From Pelagomonas calceolata (Eukaryota > Sar > Pelagophyceae > Pelagomonadales > Pelagomonadaceae): a stretch of DNA of 64,000 bases. Shown here piece by piece: positions 18,101 to 30,100 of the stretch. The stretch covers positions 6,200,001 through 6,264,000 of the forward strand of contig CAKKNE010000001.1 of the NCBI GenBank assembly GCA_918797485.1. The letters are read 5' to 3'. Made by a program: the position numbers and the translations under genes. The notes below the pieces were generated by a model that worked only from the letters and a program-made list of their open reading frames with translations, did not search any database and was not told where the DNA came from. Positions within the stretch are counted from its first letter, which is position 1, and each line of letters starts with the position of its first letter.

Positions 18101-21100
18101 ATGATGCGACTAGCAGCATTCGTCGCAGTAGCGCTCGCAGCGGAGGAGCTTCCGCGCTACGCGACCACTAAAAGCCCAAACCAGCCACCCAGCATAAGCT
18201 ACTCCGGGCCGAAGGTAGCGGTGGACGAGGGCGAACGCTTTGACCTGAATATTGATGTAAGCGACGCCGACGTCGACGAGGACTACGCGGGGCAGCTCGA
18301 CGTCGTTTGTGCGGGCGGCCGCCTCGACGTCTCAAGCAAAGCGGGCCTCCGTTTCAGGGACGCCGCCGACGGCGTCGCGTTCCGCGGGCCCCAGGCCTTC
18401 GTGCGGAAGGCGCTCCAGCCATTAGTCTACACGGCGCCTTCGAAAGGGCGGGGCGGAGATGCAACAATACGATGCACGGTCGACGACCTCGGGTACTCCG
18501 GCGTGGGCGGGCCGCGCAACGCCACGGTCGCTATTCCAATCACCATAAAAAACGTGAACGACGCACCCATCATCAACGCGCCGGCGATGCTCGAGGTCCG
18601 CGGCGAGGAGCCTTTACCAATCTCCATGGTGGATCCGGACAGCGACGTGCTTTCCTTGACCCTCCGGGCGTCGCACGGCGCGCTGCGGTGGGCGGGCGGC
18701 GACGCGGCTTCGGTGCTGGAGGCGTCGGGGTCCTCTGATAGGCTCGCCGAGAGGCTCCTCAGTTTAACGTACGTGCCGCCCCCGGGATACGACGGCCTCG
18801 CGACCGTCAGTGTAACAGCAGACGACCGCGAGGCCCAGACGAGCATGACGATCGCGCTGCGCGTGCGAAGAGACGACGCCAAGCCGGTCCTCAGTTTACA
18901 AGCTATCAAAGCGAGAAGGGGCGAGCCCACAAAAGTGCTGCGCGCCACGGTCGAGGGCGACGCGGACGCGGTCCTGCAAGTTAAAGTTGTGGCCGATAAT
19001 GGCGCATTGACGCTGCCGGAGGCGCCGCCCGGGGCCTACGTGCGCACCCGCAGTGGCACAGAGGTCGCGTTCGACGCGGGGCCGGGAGCCGTCGCCAGCA
19101 CGCTCGCCGCGACGACGTACGACGGCGACGCGGGTGTGATCCGCGTGAGCATTGACGGGGATGAAACGTCGGTCAATATAGAAATTGAGGAGAAGGAGGA
19201 GGCCGTCACGCTCGTCCGCGACGAGCCGATCGTCATCGCGCACTTGAAGACCAATGGAGCCATCAAAACGGAGGAGGACACGAACGCGACCTTCGCCATC
19301 ACACTCGTCGCGAAAGGAAGCACTATTCACGAGGTCGAGGTGACCGGGAACCGGCTGGGTGTCGTGGACTTCGGCCGCGAGGAACACGGGAACATACATA
19401 AGCGGACGCGGCGCGGCGTCTGGGTCCGCGGCAACGCGACGATGGTCAACGACGTGCTCACGTCGTTGGTCTTCGCGCCGGCTGCTGATAGGCACGGCAC
19501 CGCGTACGTCGACCTCAGTCTTGATGGTGTCACAACAACACCGCTCCCGTGCGTCGTGCGCGCCGTCGCCGACCCTTTGGTGGTTGCGTGGGGCGAGGCC
19601 GTGCCCGGGGACTTCCTGCCTCCTCTGATGATCGACGACGCCGACGACGCCGACGGCCTCTTCGAGGTTCTTTTGAAGGGCGACGTCGAGGCGCCCGCCG
19701 TGCCCGGCGTTTACCAATCCAAAACCGAGGCCGGCCTCTTACTAAAAGGCGGCCTGGCGCGGCTGCCCCTCGACCGCCTCACGGGAAAGGGAAGGGTCGA
19801 GGCGACGGTCGCGTGCGGGGACCGCTCGTCAAAAGCGACGCTCGTCGCGCACGCGTCGTCATCCAAGGCGACGGCCCACGCGTTCGACGACGGCGGCGCC
19901 GCGGTGGTTGTTGGAAGCGAGGACGAGAGTCTCGCGTTGGACCTGCGCCTCCGGGCCGGCGGCGACCCGACCGCGGGCCTCGAGGTCGTTATTGAAGCGG
20001 GCGTCGGGTCCCTGACGGTTGTCAATAAACCGCCCGGCGTCGACGTTGTCGATGACGAGTACGTCACGCTCCGCGCGAGCGCGGCGGACCTCAATACGGG
20101 GTTAAAAGCTTTACGTTACGCGCCCCCGGAGGACTGGCACGGCACGGACCTCGTGAATGCAACCCTTAAAGACCTCAAGGGCAACTACATCAGCGCGCGC
20201 TCGCTGCTGGTGACGATCGACGCTGTGGACGACGCGCCGCGGATCACGACAAACAACTTTCAAGCTTCAACGCCGTCGACGCGCCTCGACGACGCGATTT
20301 CTGTGGAGGACGTCGACGACGGCGGCCTCGTCCGCGTCGCCCTGACCCCGAAGCTCGGCTCTTTGACGCTCAAGCGGCCGGCGCTCGCTGGCGTGACGAT
20401 AGAAGAGGGCGCGGGGTTAATAATCCTGGGCGCCGCGGACCGCGTCTCGGACGCGCTGCGGCGCATCGACTACGTCTATCCGCGCGCGACGTCGGAAGAT
20501 GACTTGATTGCGATACGGGCCGCCGACGTCGACGGCCAGCTGGCCGAGGGGCTCTTTTCCGTTGATGAAGTTGTGGTCCGGCGCCCGGATCAAATTAATG
20601 GGCGGCCCGTACTCACGTTGGAGCGGTCATCTATAAAAGCGACGGAGGGGGACCGCGTGGCGCTGCCGCGGTGCGTCGTCGATGATCATGAGGCCGCGGC
20701 CTTCTCTCAAACGGTGCACGTGGTGCTCCACGCCATGCAATCAAACGCGCGCTTCCTGGTCGTAGACACGGAGGGCGTCGAGGTACTGAATGAAGACAAC
20801 GTGCTGCGGCTGACGGGCACGCCCGCGCTCCTCACAGAAGTGCTCGACCGTGTGTCGGTGGCCTACCCCGCCGCGTGGTGCGGCGCCGACGTCGTGACCT
20901 ACGCCGCTTCGGATGGCGAGGGCCTGCGCGCGCGCAACGCGACGGTCGCCGTCTCCCTTGAAGCCGCGAACGACGCCCCTTTGGTAACGTTGGAGGCGTC
21001 CGACGCCACGGCGAGCGTCGGCGACGCCGTCGTCGTTGCAGCGACGTTCTCAGATAACGACGCGAACGGCTGCGGCGACGCTATCATTAAAGCGACGTAC

Positions 21101-24100
21101 ACCGTCGTGCCCCCGGATGCTGCTTCCCTCGAGGTCGACGCGCGCGGTCTCGCCGTGCACGTGACGCGCGACGACGAGAGCGTCGTGGTCGCGGGCCACC
21201 CCGCGAGCCTCTCCTCCACAAAAGTTTCGGCTGTGCCCGCCAAAGAGGGCCGTTTTGTGGTTGAGGTCGCGGCAGCAGACTCCGAGGCGGTAGCTAAAAC
21301 AAAGCGCTTCGTCGTGACGGCGAACCGGCGGTCGTCGCCAGCCAAGCGCCGTCTTGAGGCGGCGCCCGCCTTCACGGGGTCGCTGGCCACGACGTTCACC
21401 GTATCACAAGGAACCGTCGTGCACCTCGAGGCGTCGGCGGGGACGTTCGAGGGCCCCGGAGCTAAAGGCGCCGGGGCGACGTCCACGGACCTGGGCTCAT
21501 TACGCTACGTCCCGCCCGGCGAGAGTACGGGCGTGGCCCTCCTGCGGGCGTCGCTCGATTCAGTAACCTGGGTCGAGGCCGCCGCGCGGTACGCGCCGCA
21601 AACGGGCGCGCCTTTTTCAATCGAGGCGGCGGTGGCATCCGTCACCACGGACGTCGGCGTGGCGGTGGCGCTGGACTTCACGCTGCGCGGCGGCGGCGAG
21701 TTCGTCGAGGTCGCTTTGGCCGGCGACGGCGTCCTGAGCGTGTCGCCGCACGCCGGCGCGCGCGTCACCGAGAACGCGACGCGCATCGCGGGGATGCCCG
21801 CGGCCGTCGCGGCGACGCTCTCTACTCTGAAGTTCGCACCGGCGACGGCGGGCCCCTCGAAGGTGTCGGCCGCGGTCGGCGACGTCGAGGCATCTATTGA
21901 CGTGCGCGCCGCGGCGCCGCCCCCGCGCATGAAAGCGAAGCACGACGGTGCGACGCGTCTCGCCGAGGACACGCCGGCCAACGTGACGGCGCTGTTCGAG
22001 TTGGTCGATGTAGGTTACGCGCTGCCCGTCGCCGTCCGGGTGACCGCGGCCCACGGAACGATGACCGAGACCATCGTCAAGGGAACTATTGATGCCGTGC
22101 GAGCGGCGCTCTCTACCTTGGAGTACGTCCCGCCGCCGGACTTCGTCGGCGTCGATGTTGTCGAGGCGGCCGTCGCGCTGTCGGAGGGCGTCTGGGGCGA
22201 GGCCGCGCGCACCGTCGTCCAGGTCACGCCCGTCGGCGACGCGCCTATTGTAACGATGGACGCCGAGATGACGGTCGCGGGCGTTGCGCCCGTCTCACTG
22301 CATATAGAGGTGGCCGACGCCGACCGCGACGACGAGCTCGAAGTTGTCGTCGTCGCATCGAACGGCACCGTCTCCTTGTCAAACCACGCCGCCGTGGCGG
22401 CCGGCGCGACCGTGATCGACGGCCCGGATGCGGCCTGGACCGCGCTGCCACAGTGCGGCGGCGAACCCGTTAATGGTTCACAGGTGCGCCTCGCGGGCGA
22501 CGCGGCGCGGCTGCGGCGGGCGCTCGCGGCGGTGACCTACGCGCCGCCATCGTCCGTGGGCATGGATGATGTCCGAGTCATCGTCCGAGACGGCGAGGGG
22601 CGCTGCGCGTCCGCGTCGGCGGACGTCCGGATCACGGCCGCGGCGTCTTCATCATCAACCGTTTCGCACGAGGGCGACGTGTTCATGGAGCTGCTTGAAG
22701 ATACGACGGGAACGCTGCCTCCACTCCAGCTGGAAGGCGCCGGCGCGCTCAACGTTTCGGTCGAGGCGTCGTGCGGCGGCATTTTTGAGCTCGAGGCCGG
22801 CGACGACGTCCGGGTTTGGAGTGAAGGCGCGGCGCTGGGGTTCGAGGCCTCTAACTCAAAAGCCGCCGCGGCCGCGCTCGCGCGCGTCGCGTTCACGCCC
22901 CCTCACAATTTTTACGGCGGCTGGGGCGCGGAGACCTTCGAGGACGCGCGGTCCGACGCCATCAAACGGTTCTGCCGCAGTCTGCGGGAGGACCCGCCGT
23001 CCTTCGCTTTGAAAGTGCGTTCGTCGGGCGATATGGGCTGGACCTCGAAGACGCTCCGCCTGAACGTCCTGCCGCAGAACGACCCGCCCATCTTAACAAT
23101 AGACGGCGCCACGACGGCGGTCGCCGCGGACGCGGACGGGGCCGCGCCCTGGTCGCGCGTCGGGGCAGGCATATCGGTGAGCGACGCGGACGCGGGCCTC
23201 CTCGACGTGCGCGTCGCATCCAAAAAAGGTGCGCTGCGCCTGTCGCCGGCGGCGACGGGCGTCGAAGTCCTGGCGACGCCCTCCACCGAGGTGAGCCTGC
23301 GCGGCCCGCCGCGGGCCGTCGAGCGAGCCTTGCGGGCCGCGCTCGAGTTCCGGCCCGCGGCGCCGGGCGTCTCGACTCTGAACGTCACGGCGCGCGACGG
23401 CGGCGGCTGCGGCGCCGGCCCCGAGGGTATTGCGGAGGCCCAGCTGTCCGTGCGCGCCGCGGGGTCGCGCGTGGGCCTGGCCTGGGCGCCGGGCCAGGTC
23501 AACGCGACGACGGCGGACGTCGTGTCGGTCGCGCCGCGACTCTACGCGAACGGGACCCTCGCGACAAGCGCGGAAGGCGCGGTGCGGCTGGAGGTCCAGG
23601 CCACGAACGGGCGCGTGGCCCTCGGCGAGGACCGGGTCAGGTTCCGGGAGCCGCCTGTCAAGTTCCGGCTCGACGTCGAGAGCGGCCCCGCCGCGCAGAT
23701 GGAGGGCGTTGCCGAGGTCTGGACCGTCTCGACGAGGGCCGACCATGTGTTCGGCCGCCAGCGCATCAAGGTCGAGGCGGCGGCGTCGGGCGACGCCGCC
23801 GAGGCCCTCGGGACGGTCGCGCTCGAGATTGGTTTGACGCACCGCAACCGGACGAGCGCCGCGTTCTTCGAGCTCGGTAGTACTGCTGAGGCGGCCCGGA
23901 CGAACCTGTTGGACGCGCTGGGCGAGGTTGTTACATTAGGCCGCGTGGACGTTTCCGTCGAGTTCTTCGGGGCGTCGAAACCGGGCTTCGGCGCCGCCGA
24001 GATCGAGGTGACGACCTTCCAGAACGAGCCTCTCCCTCTCTTGGACATCTCCGTGGACCGCTGCGGGCCGACGGTCGAGGACGGGACCCTGGTCGAGGGC

Positions 24101-27100
24101 GTGTCGCGGGCGTCGAGTTGCACCGCGCGCGTCGCCGAGATCCAAAAAGCCACGACGACGCCCGACGTCCAGCGCATCTCCATCCGCGCGAACCACACGT
24201 TTGAGGGCGGCACCTTTACGCTCACGTACCGGTCGCCGACGCGGTACGATAAACCGACGTATGCGGACGGCGACTTCGAGACGCGGCCTTTACAATACAA
24301 CGCGACGATCTACGAAGTGCGGGACGCGCTCGAGCAGCTGCCCGGCGTGGGATTGGTCGACGTCCAGCGCATCGCGCGCGACGCGCGCATACCCCTCGCG
24401 AACTACTTCTGGTGCACCGCGCGCGAGAACACGGACGCGCCGACGCTGACGGCGGCGCCCACGTTCAACACGCTGGAACCGTCGGCCAAGCCCTCCCAGA
24501 AACCGTCGCACTCTCAAGCGCCGACGTACCGCACGCTCCAGCCGACCCCGGGCCCGTCGGAGACGCCCACGTCGCTGCCCACGCAGCTCCCTTCGCCTCT
24601 ACCGACGGAGCTGGACGTGGACTGCGACTTCTACGCCGTGGAGAACGCCTGGCAGGTCACGTTCTGGACCGTCGAGGGGCGCGCGCCGCTGCTCGTGGTC
24701 AAGCACACCGAGGGGGCTTCGGAAGAGGGCTACGAACGGTGCCCCGAGTGCGAATACGCTACGAAAGGTGCCCCGAGGGACGCCGTGGGCCCCTTCTACC
24801 ACGAGCGCTACAAGAACGTCAGCGCGACGAACACGCTGTGCTGCCAGAAACTCCGGCCCGCCTGGGACGCGCGCATCGCCGCGGAGGCCGGCGTCGAGCG
24901 GGCCGTCGTCGTGAAGACGCAGGAGGCCTCAATACCGCTCGGGGGCGAGCTCGCGCTGCGCTGGGGCGACCGCACCACTTCCTATGTGTCGGCGACGCGC
25001 GCGCCGGCCGGCCACCTCAAGAGCGCCCTCGAGGCGCTGGACCCCTCGACGCGCGGCGGCATCAAAGTGGAAAGGCTGTCGCGGACGGCCGAGGGCGCGG
25101 CGGCGTGGAGCCTGACCTTCGCGAGCCGCTTCGGGGCCGTCGGACCCATAGGCGTCGACGAAACGAGGTTAGAGGGCGGCCGGGCCGTCGCGCGCCTCGA
25201 CACGCGGGGCCGGGCGCCGCGCGACGTGGGCGTCTATGCCCTGCGCGTGTCCCAGGGCATGGCCCAGGACGGGTTCAGCGCGGCGACGCAGCCCATCTCG
25301 GCGTCGGCGGCGCCGGCGGACGTGGCGGCGGCGCTCGCGGCCGCGGCGGAGGCGGCCGGGATTGCCTCGTTCAACGCGACGGTCGAAACGGCTCCGAAGC
25401 TACGGGCCGCGACGCTGGCGGGGTATGTGGTCGAAATAGGCGGTGGGGATGGCGAGCGCCCCGTGGTAGCTGTCGAGAGCACGCGGGGCCTGCGGAAGGG
25501 CGTCGACGTCGTGCTCACGGCAAGTGACGGTTGGCCGCAACGGGCCTACGCCGTCGCCGTCGACGCGCGCGTACCCGATCCTATCACGGAAGTGCAGCTC
25601 CTAAGGTGTGCGCGGTCGCACGCGGACTCTGAGGATGAGACCTTCACGTTGACGTTCCAGGGCCTCGAGAGCCCTCCCATCAAGTTGGGCGCGGCGCCGA
25701 CGCCGGCCGTACTCCCGGCCTGCCTGGGAACCCTACCTGCCTGCCGGGGCGACGGGTCGACGCTCCTGGAAATCCTCCAGGGTTGGCTCGTGGGCGAGGG
25801 CGTCATTGACACTAAGGACGGCGTCGCTGTCGAGGGGGGCGATCGGCTCTGCGCCGGCCCCATCAACTGTCTCACAAATGAATGCACCAAGGCCCAGAAC
25901 GCGACGCTCTACGGGGGCTGGGGCCTGCGCGCGCCGGCCGAGACGCGGATCCGCGTGCCGGGCCTGGCGGGCGACGTCGAGCCCTTCGCGGCGCGGACGA
26001 CATACACGTCCCTGAATCCGTGGAACCGCGGGCCGGGCCTCACGAACGGCACCTTTGTGACGATTACGGAGGAGCTCCGGGGCCTCGCGCCGCTCGTGGC
26101 CGAGGTCCAGACCGTCGAAACGTCCGCGACCCCGACCGAGGCGCCCACCTTCGAGACGGAGGCGCCGACGTTCGAAACGGAGGCGCCGACCTACGGAACG
26201 GGCGTGCCTTCGCAGCAACCGACCGTGATGGACACTTCAGGAATCCACGGCGTCTTCCGCCTGGGGTTCCGGGGCGCCGCGACGATTCCGCTGCCGCACG
26301 ACGCCTCGGCGCGACAGATGGAGGACGCGCTCAACGCGCTCGGCACGAACGTGACCGTGACGCGCGTCGCGCTTGGTACGAACAGCTACCGCTGGCGCGT
26401 GACCTTTGCGGCGGGCGGCGGCGACCTGCCCCTCCTCTCGAACCCGTCGGCGACCTGTGGCGACTCCGGCGCGGAGGAGTGCCACCTGCGCGTCGGCGAG
26501 GCGTTTTCGTCCTTAGTGGAGCCGCCGTACGGCCGGCCCGCCTCCGTCACGATCACTGAGGTGCGACGCGGCGCAGCGTCGGTCTGGGGCTCGTTCCGCC
26601 TGCGGGCGACGCCGCCGTTCCGGCGCGGCGCCGCGACGTCGGACCTCAGGGTGGACGTGGGGCCCGTGGCCCTGGAGGCGTCTCTGAGAAGGCTGCCCGG
26701 CTGCGCGGCGGCGACCGTCTCCATGAGAAACGCGTCGTACTGGGTCGTCGACGGCCTCGACGACGGCGTGGCCCTCGCGGTAGACGCGGATCAACTCAAA
26801 AGTAGCGTCGACTGCGCGACGTGCACCGAAAGTACCTGGGCCGGCTGCGCGGATTGTATCGATCCCACGGTCAACGTGCGCCGGCTCGTTGATCATGCCG
26901 TCGTGACGGGCGCGCCGGACGCCGTCGCGGCCGTCCTCTCGAAGGCGACGTACGTCCCCGAGGTCGCTTCGGTGAAAGGCGGCCTCGGGCGCGTCGCCTA
27001 CGAGGTGACGAGCGGTGAAGCCTCCTCAAAAGTCGAGGGGCGCGTGTTCGTCGAGGCGACGGCGACGCCGCCGTCGCTCGAGGCGCCCGCGGTCGCGTTC

Positions 27101-30100
27101 GCTGACGAGGGGCGCCGCGCGCCCATCGACGGCATCGCAACGCGTGGGACGCGGGCGGCCGTCACCCTCGAGGCGGACGGCGGTATTTTATCAGTAGCGC
27201 CCGTGCGAGGCGCCGCCGTGGCCGAGGACGGCCCGAGCGTATCTATCAATGGGCCCTCCGACCGAGTCAACGCCGCCCTGGCGACGTTGACCTACGAGGC
27301 GCCTCCTTCATATCATTCCGACCGCCTCGCCAGGGAAGTGCAGGTGGTCCGGGCCTACGCGCCGCCCTCCCTTTTTATGTTTGCCGTGCGGACCTGGGCC
27401 ACGGGCAACGCGTTGGTTGACGGGACCTTCACGCTTCGTTTGAACTGCGACTACCTGATCGACGACGTGAAGGAGGCCATCATCCTTCATCATGGAACCA
27501 AGAACGGCAGCCGCTTCGATCCCGTGCACCCGAACGCGTCGATGGGCCTCGCCGGCGTCTACGCGCGCGTCGAGCGGCGCCTCGCGAACCGGACCGTCGA
27601 CATTACTATCGACGCGGACGCCGCGGCGCGCGGTGCGGGCGCCGCGCGGGACGCCGGCGGGGACGCGGAGGATATCAGAAGAGGCGATGGCGGCAACAAG
27701 CACAACGTCTCGTTCGAGGGCAAGCTGCGCGAGGGGTTCGATGCCTGCGCGCGCGACGCGTTGACCGTGGCCGGCGCCCAGGCCGAGTTCGACGACTGGC
27801 TCGTGGCGAAGCCGAATGTGACGAGCTTCTTCGGGCAGGTGCTCGGCGTGAGCGTTATTCGGGCCCCCGTCGACATGGACGCGTGCGTGCGGCGCGGCCT
27901 CCAGCACGCGTGCGGCTACGACTGGGAGGTGACCGTCGCCGGCGCACCATCAAGCTTCCGGGCGCCCGCCGTAGTGCGGGACGGGAGCAATAAACCAGTT
28001 GGCATGACCGTGAAACAAAAGTTCGCGGCGTCGTGCGGGGCGGGAGAGTGCAACCTCGCCATGGCCGCCGACGCGACGAGCGACGTGTCCGTGCGGACGA
28101 CGCGCCGGAGCGTCGCCGCCGCCAGCGAGCTGACGCTGGCCTTCGCGGGCGCCTCGACGCCGCCGCTGCGCGCGGATGCGAGCGCTTCTGTTATTGAAGC
28201 GGCGCTCGGCGCGCTGCCGACGGTCACGGGCGTGCGCGTGGCCCGGGACGACGAAGCCGCGCGCCGCGACGGCGGCCGTGCCTGGGCTGTGGAATTCGAC
28301 CACCTCGGGCCCCAACCGTTGCTGCGAGCGACGGCGACGGGCGGCGCGGCCGTCGTCGTGTCGCGCAAGCGCGCGGGCGCGGCAACTTTTAAAAGAATCA
28401 CGGCGCGCGTCGAGGGCGGCAACGCGGAGGTTATCGAGGTGGTGGTCCGGCCCAAGGTCAAGGCGCCCAAGCTGCGCCTCGCCGCTGCAGAGGTCGTGGC
28501 GGGTCGTGAGGATGAGGTGGTCGCGGGTCTGTTCGGCGGCGTCGAGGTGGAGGCGGCTGGCGTCGTGGCCGTCGAGGCGGCGTGCGAGCGGGGACCTTGT
28601 GCGTTCCTGGTGCCCACGCACGACGGCGTCGAGGCCGTCTTGGCGGCAAACTCGGTGCGCCTGCGCGGCGTTGGTCCGAGCATTCAGAGGGTGCTGCGGA
28701 ATACTTCACTGATACCGGGTGCTGATGTTGATGGTGTTGATGTCGCGGTGCTCTCGGTGGCCGAGGGCAACAGCGTGTCGCGCGCGTTCTTGCTCGAGGC
28801 CGTCAACGACGCGCCCTCGATCGACGCGGGGCCATTAGGCGAGCACCTGGAGCTGCCGCGGCGGCGGGTCCTGCTCAACGGGTTCGTTGTGAGTGACGTG
28901 GACGATGACACGTTGCTGCTCACGCTGGCGGCCGCGCGCGGCACGCTGACCATGGCGCGGGCGGCAAGGCGAACGCTTGCTCGGTGGAGTGCGGGCGACG
29001 GCGACGGCCAGCACGCAAAACTCGAGGCGCGCGGCGCCGTTGAGGCATGGAACAATGCGCTAAATTACGTGGAGTACGAACCGCCCGCCGACGACGTCGA
29101 TGACGTCGTCACGCTGACGGCGGCCGACAATGCTTCGTCAGTGACACAGACAGTCTCCATCAGCGTCACGGGCGCGGCCTCTTGCGCCGCCCGCATGCTT
29201 CTCAAGGCGCAGCGAAAGTTCGCGGCGCTCGTGCGCCCAGACGCCGTGGGGGCAGCTCTCGAGGCTAAGGTAGTGACGGAGGGCGCTGTGGTGTCGCTGG
29301 ACTTCTCGCTCGACGCGCCCTGTGGGAGGCAAGCGCGGTTTGTGGCCGTCGTTGCGCCCGAGAGCGGCCGCGTACGCCCGGCGGACGCCGTCGATTTGAG
29401 CTTCGCTAGCTTCGATGATCTTGCGAAGGGTGCGATGCGGATAGAGGCGGAAACGGCCGGCGCACTCGAGAAGGCGCTCGGGCTGCTCGTCTACGAGCCG
29501 CCGCGCGACGTCGACGGCATGGTGTCCATGACGGTCGCCGTCGAGGCGACGGGCGGCGACGCGACGGGCGTGCTCGAAACGGAGTGGTGGTTCCGTATTG
29601 AATCAAGGGATGACGCGCCTACTGTAAGTGTGGATGTCTTCGACGACACCTTAATAGTGGACGCGGTCGTCGCGCGCGCCGGCGCTTCTACGGACGTCGT
29701 CGCGGCCGAGGCGGCGTCGACGACTGGTCCCGCGTTCGCCAAGGGCGCCTGGAGCGTCGAGGACGAGGCGGACTTTGTCAGCGTGGCCGTGGAGGTCGCG
29801 GGCGACGTGGCGCTCTTCCTGAGCGTCGAGGAGGGCTGCCGGCGGGACGCCTGCGGCGCTTTGCATTTTGGGAATGGGACAAGGAGCGGCAGATCGTTTT
29901 CCTTCGCGGCGAGTCCGTCCGACGCGATGAAGGCTCTGGACGCGCTGCGCGTCGTGGCCGTCGCCGACGACTGCTGGCGCGCGCGCGACGACGCCGCGGC
30001 CGACAAAGCCAGGGCGGGCGCGCTGACCGTCTCCGTCGAAGACGCGGGCGGGCAGCGGGCGACGCGGACCGTGCAAATTTCCGCGCGGCCACCGCGGCCA

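Noticed and set aside
19000-30000. Hidden in-frame introners within the giant gene
   Set aside because: No CTGTGTGNAAATCAA-type ends or core palindrome arms were found in it by eye, and the repeat pattern is not interrupted by such inserts.
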